Shown: positions 16,935-25,288 of the stretch, one piece after another
Layout of the letters: the number at the start of each line of letters is the position of its first letter
Numbering within the stretch: position 1 is the stretch's first letter
Source of the DNA: an uncultured Pseudomonadota bacterium
GTDB taxonomy: Bacteria; Pseudomonadota; Alphaproteobacteria; Rs-D84
Reading direction: 5' to 3'
NCBI GenBank assembly: GCA_937885575.1
Contig: CALABO010000014.1
Span: 1 to 64,000, forward strand
Length of the DNA stretch: 64,000 nt
Program-made: the position numbers and the translations under genes
Notes under the pieces: model-generated
The model's database searches: none
What the model was told of the DNA's origin: nothing
Seen by the model: only the letters and a program-made list of their open reading frames with translations

Positions 16935-17309
16935 ATGATTCAAAATGAAACAGTTATGACGGTTGCGGATAATTCCGGTGCACGCAAGGCGATGTGTATC
17001 AAGGTTTTGGGTGGTTCACATCGGCGCTATGCCACCGTCGGTGATAAAATTGTGGTCGCCATCAAAGAAGCAATTCCGCGTGGCAAAGTGCAAAAAGGAA
17101 CGGTGCAACGTGCGATTATCGTGCGGACCAAGTTCCCGATTAAACGTCCGGATGGTTCGATAATTCGTTTTGACGATAATGCGGTCGTTTTGATAAACAA
17201 GAACAACTTTGAACCGATTGGAACGCGTATCTTTGGGCCAATTGCCCGTGAGGTTCGTCGCAAATATGACGTTCAAAAGATTGTGTCTTTGGCACCAGAA
17301 GTGTTATAA
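16935..17309 (+). CDS. rplN: ribosomal protein uL14
   Basis: A 124-residue protein at the subunit interface and target of the silencing factor RsfS. MIQNETVMTVADNSGARKAMCIKVLGG, the PRGKVQKG loop and RIFGPIAREVR are standard. It starts the rplN-rplX-rplE segment that is classically regulated by uS8. Confidence 0.97.
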   Translation: MIQNETVMTVADNSGARKAMCIKVLGGSHRRYATVGDKIVVAIKEAIPRGKVQKGTVQRAIIVRTKFPIKRPDGSIIRFDDNAVVLINKNNFEPIGTRIFGPIAREVRRKYDVQKIVSLAPEVL

Positions 17310-17326
17310 AACAAAAGGGTTGCAAG

Positions 17327-17629
17327 ATGAAAATTAAAAAAGGCGATGAAGTCGTAGTTATTTCTGGAAAATACAAGGGTGTCAAAGGTGCGGTTTTAGA
17401 AGCACGGCCGGCCGAATCGCGTGTTGTTGTTGCCGGTGTAAATCGTCACAAATGGCATATTAAACCGACACAGAATGAAGCAGGGCACATTGTTGACCGC
17501 GAGGCGCCAATTCATGTTTCCAATGTTGCGTTGGTTGATCCGAAAACCAAGAAACCTACGCGTGTTGGATACAAAATGGAAAAAGGTAAAAAAGTTCGCG
17601 TTGCCAAGAAATCTGGGGCCGAACTGTAA
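17327..17629 (+). CDS. rplX: ribosomal protein uL24
   Basis: A 100-residue KOW-domain assembly initiator of the 50S subunit. The KOW motif is KIKKGDEVVVISGKYKGVKG, followed by the HVSNVALVDPKTKKPTRVGY segment. The C-terminus is basic. Confidence 0.97.
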   Translation: MKIKKGDEVVVISGKYKGVKGAVLEARPAESRVVVAGVNRHKWHIKPTQNEAGHIVDREAPIHVSNVALVDPKTKKPTRVGYKMEKGKKVRVAKKSGAEL

Positions 17630-17637
17630 AAAAACTA

Positions 17638-17653
17638 TCCCGCTGTTACGGGA
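17638..17653 (+). other. stem-loop between rplX and rplE
   Basis: TCCCG-CTGTTA-CGGGA. The same loop and most of the stem recur between rplF and rplR. Confidence 0.5.
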
Positions 17654-17675
17654 AATAAACGTTAAGGAATAAAAA

Positions 17676-18221
17676 ATGCAAAGCAGATTGCGTGAAATTT
17701 ATGAAAAGGAAATTGTGCCTGAATTGGTCAAAGAATTCGGATACAAAAATATGTTGGCGGTTCCAAAACTGTCCAAAATCGTTTTGAATATGGGTGTTGG
17801 CGAAGCGGTTGCTGATAAAAAGAAACTTGATGCGGCGGTGACTGATTTGACCGCGATTGCTGCACAAAAGCCGATAATCACACATGCGAAAAAGTCCATC
17901 GCGACATATCGTTTGCGCGAAGGCCAGGCGATTGGAACCAAGGTGACATTGCGCGGAAAGCGTATGTATGATTTCCTTGATAAATTGATTACGGTTGCGT
18001 TGCCGCGTGTCAAGGATTTTCGTGGACTTTCGAAATCAAAGTTTGATGGTCGTGGAAATTATGCCTTTGGTATCAAAGAACATTTGATATTCCCGGAAAT
18101 TTCCATTGATAAAATAGATTCTATTCGTGGTATGGACATTGTGATTGCCACAACCGCGAAAACAGATGACGAGGCGCGCGCATTGCTGACTAAAATCGGC
18201 CTGCCGTTGGTATTGAAATAA
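17676..18221 (+). CDS. rplE: ribosomal protein uL5
   Basis: A 181-residue 5S rRNA-binding protein of the central protuberance. The motifs LNMGVGEAVADKK, KKSIATYRLREGQAIGTKVTLRG and the C-terminal GMDIVIATTAKTDDEARALL are intact. It ends 15 bp before rpsN. Confidence 0.97.
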   Translation: MQSRLREIYEKEIVPELVKEFGYKNMLAVPKLSKIVLNMGVGEAVADKKKLDAAVTDLTAIAAQKPIITHAKKSIATYRLREGQAIGTKVTLRGKRMYDFLDKLITVALPRVKDFRGLSKSKFDGRGNYAFGIKEHLIFPEISIDKIDSIRGMDIVIATTAKTDDEARALLTKIGLPLVLK

Positions 18222-18236
18222 TAAAAGGAACGAAAA

Positions 18237-18539
18237 ATGGCTAAATTAGCGTTAAGAAATAAACAAAAAAGACGTGAAGGTATGGTCAAAAAGTATGCCG
18301 CAAAGCGTGCCGCGTTAAAGGAAAAAATGTCACGTAATGCGACACCCGAAGAACGCAAGGAAGCGATGCTTAAAATGGCAAAGTTGCCGCGCAATGCGAA
18401 CCCAACGCGTTTGCATAATCGGTGCAGTATCACGGGGCGTGCGCGTGGGTTTATGCGTATGTTCGGCCTTTGCCGTCAACAGGTCAGAACCCAAGCGTCC
18501 GAAGGTAAATTGCCAGGCGTGCGTAAGTCAAGTTGGTAA
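18237..18539 (+). CDS. rpsN: ribosomal protein uS14
   Basis: A 100-residue, long form of uS14 without the CXXC zinc pairs of the short form. RNANPTRLHNRCSITGRARG and the C-terminal LPGVRKSSW are diagnostic. It follows rplE in the spc operon order. Confidence 0.97.
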   Translation: MAKLALRNKQKRREGMVKKYAAKRAALKEKMSRNATPEERKEAMLKMAKLPRNANPTRLHNRCSITGRARGFMRMFGLCRQQVRTQASEGKLPGVRKSSW

Positions 18540-18551
18540 AAGTTAAACGTG

Positions 18552-18574
18552 CCGATTGTGGACAATGCAATCGG
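18552..18574 (+). other. stem-loop between rpsN and rpsH
   Basis: CCGATTG, 9-nt loop, CAATCGG, 19 bp before the rpsH start. In E. coli uS8 represses through a site near rplE; this hairpin is a candidate local control or processing element. Confidence 0.45.
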
Positions 18575-18593
18575 TTAGCATAGGAGTAAAAAG

Positions 18594-18992
18594 ATGTCAT
18601 TATCACACCCAATTGGAGATATGGTCGCCCGCATACGTAATGGTCAAAACGCGGGCAAAGAAACCATAACTGTTCCGAACAGCAAATTGCGTGCCGCGGT
18701 TTTGTCGGTACTTAAAGAAGAAGGTTTTATCGAAGATTTTCGCAAGGAAGAAATCGATGAACATCGTTCAAATTTGGTCGTCGTGTTAAAGTATGTCGGC
18801 GGAAATGGTGCAATCCAAGATATTTCTGTGGTTTCAAAACCGGGACGTCGGGTTTATTCGGGTGCCGCAAAGATGCCACGCGTGTTGAATGGCTTGGGCA
18901 TTTCGATTGTGTCGACGCCGCATGGTGTCATGACGGATCACAAGGCGCGCCTGATGAATGTCGGCGGTGAAGTTTTGTGCAAGGTTATATAA
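18594..18992 (+). CDS. rpsH: ribosomal protein uS8
   Basis: A 132-residue 16S rRNA central-domain binder and, in E. coli, the repressor of the spc operon. MSLSHPIGDMVARIRNGQ, SKPGRRVYSG and the C-terminal MTDHKARLMNVGGEVLC match. Start is the ATG behind AGGAG. Confidence 0.97.
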   Translation: MSLSHPIGDMVARIRNGQNAGKETITVPNSKLRAAVLSVLKEEGFIEDFRKEEIDEHRSNLVVVLKYVGGNGAIQDISVVSKPGRRVYSGAAKMPRVLNGLGISIVSTPHGVMTDHKARLMNVGGEVLCKVI

Positions 18993-19008
18993 TTAAAAGG
19001 ATGTAATT

Positions 19009-19560
19009 ATGTCAAGGGCAGGAAAATATCCAGTTAAATTGATTGATGGTGTGGTTGCATCTTTGGATGGCGACAAGTTGGTTATCAAGGGGCCAAAGGG
19101 TGAATTGACCGTTCCGATGAATACGAAAAATTCCGGTTTGGTCGATGTCAAGGTTGAAGCGGGCCAGGTTATCGTTACCCCGAAAGATGCCGAAGACAAA
19201 GCGTCACGCGCGATGTGGGGAACAATGACCCGCAATATCCGTAACGCGGTCGAAGGCGTGACACATGGCTTTTCCAAGGCAATGTATATGAAGGGTGTCG
19301 GATACAAGGCATCGGTCAGTGGCAAAAAATTCACTTTGGTGGTTGGCTTTTCGCATGATGTTGTTATGGAAATTCCGGATGGTTTGACCGTGACAATGGG
19401 TGAAACGCCGACGGAATTTACCATCAGTGGTAACGACAAATGTGCGGTTGGTTTGTTCGCGGATAAAATTCACAAGATTCGCAAAATGGACCCGTACAAG
19501 GCCAAGGGCATCTTCTATAAGGGTGAAAAGGTTCGTCACAAAGAAGGTAAAAAGAAATAA
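19009..19560 (+). CDS. rplF: ribosomal protein uL6
   Basis: A 183-residue 50S protein with two similar domains near the sarcin-ricin loop. MSRAGKYPVKL, KGPKGELTV and the C-terminal IRKMDPYKAKGIFYKGE are typical. It lies 16 bp after rpsH. Confidence 0.97.
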   Translation: MSRAGKYPVKLIDGVVASLDGDKLVIKGPKGELTVPMNTKNSGLVDVKVEAGQVIVTPKDAEDKASRAMWGTMTRNIRNAVEGVTHGFSKAMYMKGVGYKASVSGKKFTLVVGFSHDVVMEIPDGLTVTMGETPTEFTISGNDKCAVGLFADKIHKIRKMDPYKAKGIFYKGEKVRHKEGKKK

Positions 19561-19573
19561 TAGGTAAAAAAAT

Positions 19574-19590
19574 TTCCGCTGTTACGGGAA
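19574..19590 (+). other. stem-loop between rplF and rplR
   Basis: TTCCG-CTGTTA-CGGGAA, a near copy of the stem-loop between rplX and rplE. Confidence 0.5.
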
Positions 19591-19609
19591 TTGGAAAAAA
19601 GGAAAAAAA

Positions 19610-19966
19610 ATGTTGAAACATTTATCTACGGAAGAAAGACGCAAATTGGTGACACGTGTTGCGTTGAAAAAGAAAAACCCTGGGAAAATCCGTTTGTCGG
19701 TTTTCCGCAGTGGTCGTCATATTGAAATTCAGGCCATTGATGATGTGCATGGGCGCACAATTTGTGCCGCATCGTCCAAAGAAAAGGGCTTTAAGGGGCA
19801 CGGTTGGAATGTCGCGGGTGCCGAATTGGTTGGCAAGGCGTTCGCCGAACGTGTTGTCGCGGCAAAAATTGCGGACAATTGCTATTTTGACCGCGGGGCG
19901 TATCGCTATCATGGTCGTGTAAAGGCATTGTGCGAGGCAATCCGCGCCGGTGGCGTCAGAATCTAA
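19610..19966 (+). CDS. rplR: ribosomal protein uL18
   Basis: A 118-residue 5S rRNA binder. KIRLSVFRSGRHIEIQAIDD, the VGKAFAERVVAAKI helix, and the C-terminal YRYHGRVKALCEAIRAGG identify it. Its partner uL5 is in the same operon. Confidence 0.97.
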   Translation: MLKHLSTEERRKLVTRVALKKKNPGKIRLSVFRSGRHIEIQAIDDVHGRTICAASSKEKGFKGHGWNVAGAELVGKAFAERVVAAKIADNCYFDRGAYRYHGRVKALCEAIRAGGVRI

Positions 19967-19985
19967 ATATAAATGGAGTTTATAA

Positions 19986-20546
19986 ATGGCACGTTTTGAT
20001 AATAAAAATTTACAGACAGATAATTTAGTAGATAAATTGGTTTCTGTGAACCGCGTTTCCAAGACGGTGAAGGGCGGTAAGAATATGTCTTTTTCGGCAC
20101 TCGTCGTCGTTGGGGACAAGGCCGGCAAGGTTGGTTTTGGTAAAGGCAAGGCATTGGAAGTGCAATCCGCCGTGCAAAAGGCAACCAAGGCCGCCAAGGC
20201 AAAAATGATTCGCGTTCCACTGAAAGAAGGGCGCACATTGCATCATGATATTTCGGTTAAATACGGTGCAAGTAAATTGGTTTTGCGCAGTGCGGTTCCC
20301 GGTACCGGTATCATCGCGGGTGGTGCGTTGCGTGCGGTGTTCGATTGCCTGGGCGTTCAAGACGTCGTTGTAAAGTCCCAGGGTGCAAATAACCCGAACA
20401 ATATGATTCGTGCGGTGTTCTTGGCTTTCGCTAAGATGAATTCGCCAAAGACCGTGGCGGCGCGTCGTGGTAAAACGGTTGCGGAAATTGTTGCGGGTCG
20501 TGACGGCAAAAAAATGGCTGAAGAAGCGACAGCGGAAGACAAATAA
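19986..20546 (+). CDS. rpsE: ribosomal protein uS5
   Basis: A 186-residue 30S protein at the mRNA entry and decoding fidelity site. The dsRNA-binding-like N-terminal domain (VNRVSKTVKGGKNMSFSALVVVGD) and the central GTGIIAGGALRAVFDCLGVQDV are standard. The C-terminus is Glu/Ala/Lys-rich. Confidence 0.97.
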   Translation: MARFDNKNLQTDNLVDKLVSVNRVSKTVKGGKNMSFSALVVVGDKAGKVGFGKGKALEVQSAVQKATKAAKAKMIRVPLKEGRTLHHDISVKYGASKLVLRSAVPGTGIIAGGALRAVFDCLGVQDVVVKSQGANNPNNMIRAVFLAFAKMNSPKTVAARRGKTVAEIVAGRDGKKMAEEATAEDK

Positions 20547-20561
20547 TAAAAGGTGATTGTT

Positions 20562-20744
20562 ATGGCAAAAAAAATAATTGTAAAACAAATCAAAAGTGTT
20601 ATCGGTCGTCCGGAATCGCAACGCAAAATTCTGGCGACATTGGGATTGGGGCGCATTGGCAAATCGCACGAATTCGCGGACAGCGCATCAATTCGTGGCA
20701 TGATTGCCAAGGTGGCGCATTTGGTCAGCGTAACGGAAGAATAG
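20562..20744 (+). CDS. rpmD: ribosomal protein uL30
   Basis: A 60-residue protein. The start is the ATG behind AAAAGG; an in-frame GTG nine bases earlier overlaps that site and is rejected. IKSVIGRPESQRKILATLGLGRIGKS is diagnostic. An unrelated gene follows it before rplO, which is not the usual order. Confidence 0.96.
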   Translation: MAKKIIVKQIKSVIGRPESQRKILATLGLGRIGKSHEFADSASIRGMIAKVAHLVSVTEE

Positions 20745-20758
20745 AAAAGGTGATGGTT

Positions 20759-21136
20759 ATGCAAGGAAATAGCGAAAAGCAAAATTGTCAAGAATTTAAA
20801 GATGTCGGTGATGTTTTGTCTTTTCTTTTTAGGTCAGCCAAGGGTAAGCAGTTGTCTCGTGCGGAAGTAGTGAAGGTGTTTAATATTGTTTCTGAGTGGT
20901 TTAAGAAAGCACCTGGGTATAAGAAACCAGTGTATACCGCGGTTGAAACGGATGCCCATGCGCATAGGTTGCTTACCGAACTTAGGGAGCATAGTTTTAG
21001 GTCACTTGGGGCGGGCGAGCAATATTGGGTGAAAGGTTCAAATGGCTCGTCTGAATGGCTTGTGAAAGTTTCAGATATTCGTGATTTGTTGATAAAAACA
21101 TATCCGCAAATGGCGTGTTTGGGTAAAAATAAATAA
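20759..21136 (+). CDS. unrecognised protein inserted in the spc operon
   Basis: About 125 residues, between rpmD and rplO where proteobacteria normally have nothing. The ATG chosen follows AAAAGG with the same spacing used by rpmD; GTG or ATG codons just upstream are alternatives. The protein is soluble, with no signal peptide or membrane helix (MQGNSEKQNCQEFKDVGDVL...), and I do not recognise a domain. Codon use differs from the flanking ribosomal genes: several AGG arginine codons appear where neighbours use CGT. That suggests later acquisition or lower expression demand. It has no promoter of its own that I can see, so it is probably expressed with the operon. Confidence 0.75.
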   Translation: MQGNSEKQNCQEFKDVGDVLSFLFRSAKGKQLSRAEVVKVFNIVSEWFKKAPGYKKPVYTAVETDAHAHRLLTELREHSFRSLGAGEQYWVKGSNGSSEWLVKVSDIRDLLIKTYPQMACLGKNK

Positions 21137-21143
21137 ACCGAGT

Positions 21144-21163
21144 ATGCGGATACTTGTCCGCAT
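21144..21163 (+). other. stem-loop between the inserted gene and rplO
   Basis: ATGCGGA-TACTTG-TCCGCAT, perfect 7-bp stem, about 40 bp before rplO. Confidence 0.5.
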
Positions 21164-21201
21164 GCGCAAACGAACTATATAAAGTTCATAGGAGTAAAAA
21201 G

Positions 21202-21660
21202 ATGAAATTAAATGCTTTGATGGATAACAAGGGGGCACGGGCCGGTATCAAACGCGTTGGGCGTGGTATGGCGTCGGGTTATGGTAAAACCGCGGGTCGT
21301 GGAACCAAGGGTCAAAAGGCACGCGCGGGTTCACGTAAACAGGCAACTTTCCAGGGTGGTCAGATGCCGATTTTGCGTCGTTTCCCAAAATATGGGTTTA
21401 CAAATCCGTTTGCGAAACACTATGCAACAATCAATTTAGGCGATATTGAAAAGTTTATTACTGCTGGCAAAATTGATGCCAAGAAAGATATCACTATCGA
21501 TTCTTTGATAGCGGCAAAGGTTTTGAATCGCCGTATGTCTGGTCTGAAAGTTTTGGCCAAGGGTGAAATTAAGACTGCGGTGAATATCGTTGCAGCAAAA
21601 TGGTCCAAGGCGGCCGAAGCGGCCATCACCAAGGCGGGCGGAACAATCAAAAATAAATAA
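21202..21660 (+). CDS. rplO: ribosomal protein uL15
   Basis: A 152-residue 50S protein. The start at MKLNALMDNKGARAGIKRVGRGMASG, behind AGGAG, fits the family; the open frame extends 16 codons upstream into the stem-loop region. The Gly/Lys-rich N-terminal extension (GRGTKGQKARAGSRK) penetrates the subunit. Confidence 0.97.
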   Translation: MKLNALMDNKGARAGIKRVGRGMASGYGKTAGRGTKGQKARAGSRKQATFQGGQMPILRRFPKYGFTNPFAKHYATINLGDIEKFITAGKIDAKKDITIDSLIAAKVLNRRMSGLKVLAKGEIKTAVNIVAAKWSKAAEAAITKAGGTIKNK

Positions 21661-21686
21661 TCGGGAACAGGAAAGAGAGACGGCGC

Positions 21687-23003
21687 ATGAAATTCATATC
21701 AAGGTTTTTTGGGAAACTTTCAGATTTGCAAAAGCGTATTTTGTTTACGCTTGGGGCGCTGGTTATCTATCGCGTTGGTTCGTTTATTCCGTTGCCGGGC
21801 GTAAATGCGTCGGCGGTGTTGCACCTGTTTACCGGCGAAGGCAGTGGTATGATGGGCATGTTTGATATGTTCACCGGTGGGTCGCTTTCGCGTATGTCGG
21901 TGTTGGCACTCAACATTTTCCCGTATATTTCGGCATCTATCGTGTTGCAATTGTTGACCGCGACCAGTAAATCGCTAAATGATTTACGCAAAGAAGGCGA
22001 ATCGGGCCGTATCAAAATCAACCAATATACGCGCTATTTGGCGGTATTGCTGGCCGTGGTTCAGGGTTGGGCCGTGGTGCGGGGGTTGGAGGTTATGGCG
22101 CCGGTCAATGGTGTGCGCGCGGTTGTGAATCCTGGATTTTCGTTTGAATTGTCGGCTATTATTGCACTGGTTGGTGGAACGGTTTTCGTTATGTGGCTTG
22201 CGGAACAAATTACCGCACGTGGCATAGGCCAGGGCGCATCGTTGCTGATTTTCGCGGGCATTATCGCGCAAATTCCCGAAGGTGTCGCGAAAATTGTGTC
22301 CCTTGGGTCCGTTGGGCAAATGTCGCCGGCGATGATTGCGTTGGTGATTTTGTTCGTGGTTGGAATTGTCGCGCTGATTGCGTTCTTTGAATTGGCGCAA
22401 CGTCGCGTGCAAATCTTGTACCCGCGCCAGGTTATGGCGAACGGTGTTGTGAATACGAACGCATCTTACTTGCCGATAAAGGTCAATATGTCGGGCGTCA
22501 TGGGGCCGGTGTTTGCGTCGTCCATTATGATGTTGCCGGCGTTCGTGCAACGATTCGTTCAAAGTGAAAACTTGGTTGTGCAAAGTATCATGGGGTTCTT
22601 TACGTATGGCGCGTGGTCATATATCATTTTATATACGATTTTGATTGCGTTCTTTGCGTATTTCCAAACGGCGGTCGTGTTTAATTCTGAGGAAACCAGT
22701 AATAATCTGCGCAATGCCGGCGGTTATATTCCGGGTGTGCGGCCGGGCGAACAGACGGTAAGTTTTCTTGATTCCATGGTTTCACGGGTGACGGCGATTG
22801 GCGTTTTGTACCTGATTGTCGTGTGCGTGTTGCCGATTATCTTGAATACGCACTTTGGAATGCCGCTGATGATTGGTGGAACCAGTGTTTTAATCGTTGC
22901 GGGTGTCGTGCTTGACACCATGAACCAGGTGCAATCTTATTTGGTTGCGAAGCAGTATCATGGCGTTATGGGCGCCGCAAAGAAAGGTCGTTTCCGTAAT
23001 TAA
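21687..23003 (+). CDS. secY: protein translocase subunit SecY
   Basis: A 438-residue inner-membrane channel of the Sec translocon, through which the many signal-peptide proteins of this window would pass. About ten hydrophobic helices are visible. The plug-region start (PLPGVNASAV), the NIFPYISASIVLQLL helix and the cytosolic loop GYIPGVRPGEQT fit the family. adk, usually next in alphaproteobacteria, is absent; a promoter-like site and rpsM follow instead. Confidence 0.97.
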   Translation: MKFISRFFGKLSDLQKRILFTLGALVIYRVGSFIPLPGVNASAVLHLFTGEGSGMMGMFDMFTGGSLSRMSVLALNIFPYISASIVLQLLTATSKSLNDLRKEGESGRIKINQYTRYLAVLLAVVQGWAVVRGLEVMAPVNGVRAVVNPGFSFELSAIIALVGGTVFVMWLAEQITARGIGQGASLLIFAGIIAQIPEGVAKIVSLGSVGQMSPAMIALVILFVVGIVALIAFFELAQRRVQILYPRQVMANGVVNTNASYLPIKVNMSGVMGPVFASSIMMLPAFVQRFVQSENLVVQSIMGFFTYGAWSYIILYTILIAFFAYFQTAVVFNSEETSNNLRNAGGYIPGVRPGEQTVSFLDSMVSRVTAIGVLYLIVVCVLPIILNTHFGMPLMIGGTSVLIVAGVVLDTMNQVQSYLVAKQYHGVMGAAKKGRFRN

Positions 23004-23024
23004 AATTTACGCGAAACAAAGGTT

Positions 23025-23051
23025 TGACTTTTGCGCCGATTCGTATAGAAT
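23025..23051 (+). promoter_or_regulatory. possible promoter of rpsM-rpsK
   Basis: TTGACT, 15-bp spacer, TAGAAT in the 111-bp gap after secY. The spacing is a little short. Confidence 0.4.
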
Positions 23052-23114
23052 TGTCGTAATGGCAAAAATGGGGGCGGAAACGTCCGAACAAAAAAATAAA
23101 AAGGAAAAATAAAA

Positions 23115-23492
23115 ATGGCACGTATAGCAGGTGTAAATATACCCACAGAAAAACGTATCGAGGCCGCGTTGCAATACATTCATGGCATTGGGCCAACCCG
23201 CGCCGCACAGATTTGCAAGGCACTGAAATTAAAGGACGGTCTGCGCGCAAAGGATTTGACCGACGAAGACGTTATCAAAATTTCGAACTATATCGAACAG
23301 AATTTCAAGGTCGAAGGTGATGTCCGTCGCGAAGTTGCGATGAATATCAAACGGCTGCAAGATTTGAAAACATATCGCGGTATCCGTCATCGTAACCGCT
23401 TGCCGGTGCGCGGTCAACGGACTCAGACGAACGCACGCACGCGCAAGGGTAAACGTATCGTTGTCGCGGGTTCTGCGGTCAAGGGTAAATAA
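23115..23492 (+). CDS. rpsM: ribosomal protein uS13
   Basis: A 125-residue 30S head protein that contacts the P-site tRNA and 50S. MARIAGVNIPTEKRIEAALQYIHGIG, the GIRHRNRLPVRGQRTQTNARTRKG tail are diagnostic. It is followed by rpsK but not by rpsD or rpoA. Confidence 0.97.
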   Translation: MARIAGVNIPTEKRIEAALQYIHGIGPTRAAQICKALKLKDGLRAKDLTDEDVIKISNYIEQNFKVEGDVRREVAMNIKRLQDLKTYRGIRHRNRLPVRGQRTQTNARTRKGKRIVVAGSAVKGK

Positions 23493-23556
23493 TAAAATTG
23501 GGTAGAGATTAACACGATAGTTAATTGAAGACATCTAATCAAAGGAAAAAACAAAA

Positions 23557-23934
23557 ATGGCATTAAATAAAAAGAAAGTTGTAAAAAAAGTTTCGCACGG
23601 CATTGCACATGTCGTTGCCACAAATAATAATACGCGTATCACAATCACCGATCAATCAGGTGCGGTTTTGACTTGGGCGACGGCGGGCGCGAATAATTTC
23701 AAGGGCGCAAAGAAATCGACCCCGTATGCGGCGACGGTTGTCGCGGACGCGGTTGGCAAAAAGGTTGCCGAAATGGGTATGAAGACCGTCGATGTCCTTA
23801 TGCGCGGAATTGGCCAGGGGCGTGAATCCGCGGTTCGTGGTTTGGCGAATGCCGGGTTGGTTGTGCAAAGTATTACCGATACAACGCGTATTCCGCACAA
23901 CGGTTGCCGTCCAAAGAAAGTGCGTAGAGTTTAA
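23557..23934 (+). CDS. rpsK: ribosomal protein uS11
   Basis: A 125-residue 30S platform protein near the Shine-Dalgarno helix. GIAHVVATNNNTRITITDQ and the C-terminal TRIPHNGCRPKKVRRV are complete. The operon ends here with a terminator, although rpoA normally follows. rpoA and rplQ lie about 13 kb away on the other strand. Confidence 0.97.
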   Translation: MALNKKKVVKKVSHGIAHVVATNNNTRITITDQSGAVLTWATAGANNFKGAKKSTPYAATVVADAVGKKVAEMGMKTVDVLMRGIGQGRESAVRGLANAGLVVQSITDTTRIPHNGCRPKKVRRV

Positions 23935-23935
23935 G

Positions 23936-23961
23936 AAAAAATCCGCCAAGGCGGATTTTTT
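23936..23961 (+). terminator. terminator of the ribosomal operon
   Basis: AATCCGCC-AAG-GGCGGATT-type stem flanked by A-run and T6, two bases after the rpsK stop. Confidence 0.85.
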
Positions 23962-24175
23962 AGTGTGAGTGTTAGTGATTAGTGTAAGTGGAACCGGTGC
24001 GTTGCTCCGGTTTTTTGTATGGATTCCAGAGAACAAAGTTCCCCTCTGTCGCGCCTTTGGCGCGACGAAGAGAGGGGTGCCCCGTGGAACGGGGCGGGGT
24101 GTGGTGGTTGCGTACGTGTAGCAAATTCACAGGAAGTCCGACAAGATACCGGCTTTCGCCGGTATGACGGCATTT
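23961..24175. repeat. GTGTTAGTG repeat followed by mosaic palindromic repeats
   Basis: The GTGTGAGTGTTAGTGATTAG segment is a copy of the dispersed short repeat. It is followed by CCCCTCT...AGAGGGGTGCCCC, GGAACGGGGCGGGGTGTGG and ACCGGCTTTCGCCGGTATGACGG modules, similar to those before rpsL. Confidence 0.6.
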
Positions 24176-24186
24176 TTATTAGTTTC

Positions 24187-24215
24187 TTGCGCCGGGCATC
24201 ATTTTATGATACAAT
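24187..24215 (+). promoter_or_regulatory. possible promoter of the OmpA-like gene
   Basis: TTGCGC, 17-bp spacer, TACAAT, about 40 bp before the start codon. Confidence 0.4.
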
Positions 24216-24253
24216 ATTCCCCATAGGGAGATTTTTAATAAAAGGAAAGAGAG

Positions 24254-25288
24254 ATGAAAAAACTGCTTGTGTTTTTTATGGTTTTGTTTGGAATAAGTTT
24301 GGGCGCGATGGCGGATGAGTTTGGAGATTTGATGGAATACGGCAAGCGTGTCGGTCCGTGTGTATTAAAGCCTGGTGGTGCTGACGTAGATGGGACATAT
24401 GCTATATTTTTTAAGACTGGGGAAGCGAAACCAACGCAAGAATGTATAAATGATTTTAATAAGATTAAAGAAGAATTGGATGATTTATATAAAAACGGAG
24501 ATGTTGAATATTTTGTAGTTGTGGGAAGTGCTGATTCACAAGGCGCCGCATCTGATTATCCAAATGATGTTTTGTCGGGAAATCGTTATAATTATGCGAT
24601 TACAGAGATAATTCCAGAATATTCAGAGGTTAGAGATGAGGGTTGGCTGTCTGGCGATGTTACAGGGCGTTTGTTTAAGAAAGAAAGAATAAAAAATCCA
24701 TTATATAGAAGTGTGTATATTTATGTTGGTTGGCGACTTGCACAGTGTCCAGCAAAGTTTGTTGGAAAATTGGATGCGTATGAAAAAGAATTGGTGGACG
24801 CTTTAGGTAAATACCCGAATTCAAAGAACAAGATACAAGACGCTTTAAATGGTGTAAAAAAGGCAAAGGAAATTTGTGGTGATGGTGGTAAAACGTTGAG
24901 AGCAAGCAAAGTTGAGCAATTGTTGGATGAGGTGTATCGTATGTTATTGGATGTTGGTGATATAGTCGTGTCAATTGGGGTCATGAATACAGATGTTGGC
25001 ATTGATGTTTCCTATCAGGAGAATTCGATTGATTTGCAATATTCGAAACTTGATAATTTGCGGCGCGAGTTCGGACTTTCCGTGTGGCGGGATGAAAATG
25101 GGAATTTTAATACTGCGCGGTTGGTGTCAGATTCGATTGCCGGCGTTGTTTTGGGGACCGTTGGTGGGATTGTGACCAGTAAATTGGTCAAGAAAAATCA
25201 ATTAAAGAAAGGTTTTGAAGATATTGGTTGTTATGTCGGCGGTCAATCCGTCGCCGGATACGGTGATGAGTTTTATGTAGGACGGTAA
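24254..25288 (+). CDS. secreted protein with an OmpA-like stretch
   Basis: A 344-residue protein with signal peptide MKKLLVFFMVLFGISLGAMA. Residues of about 45-110 recall an OmpA/MotB peptidoglycan-binding domain: IFFKTGEAKPTQEC at the start, a middle of charged helices, then VVVGSADSQGAAS and LSGNRYNYA, where OmpA-like domains have GH(T)DxxG and LSxxRA. The resemblance is partial and the second half of the domain differs. A Gly-rich hydrophobic segment near residue 300 (AGVVLGTVGGIVTSKLV) resembles the glycine-zipper segments in the Cys-rich proteins further on. Start is the ATG after AAAGGAAAGAGAG. Role probably at the cell envelope. Confidence 0.65.
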   Translation: MKKLLVFFMVLFGISLGAMADEFGDLMEYGKRVGPCVLKPGGADVDGTYAIFFKTGEAKPTQECINDFNKIKEELDDLYKNGDVEYFVVVGSADSQGAASDYPNDVLSGNRYNYAITEIIPEYSEVRDEGWLSGDVTGRLFKKERIKNPLYRSVYIYVGWRLAQCPAKFVGKLDAYEKELVDALGKYPNSKNKIQDALNGVKKAKEICGDGGKTLRASKVEQLLDEVYRMLLDVGDIVVSIGVMNTDVGIDVSYQENSIDLQYSKLDNLRREFGLSVWRDENGNFNTARLVSDSIAGVVLGTVGGIVTSKLVKKNQLKKGFEDIGCYVGGQSVAGYGDEFYVGR

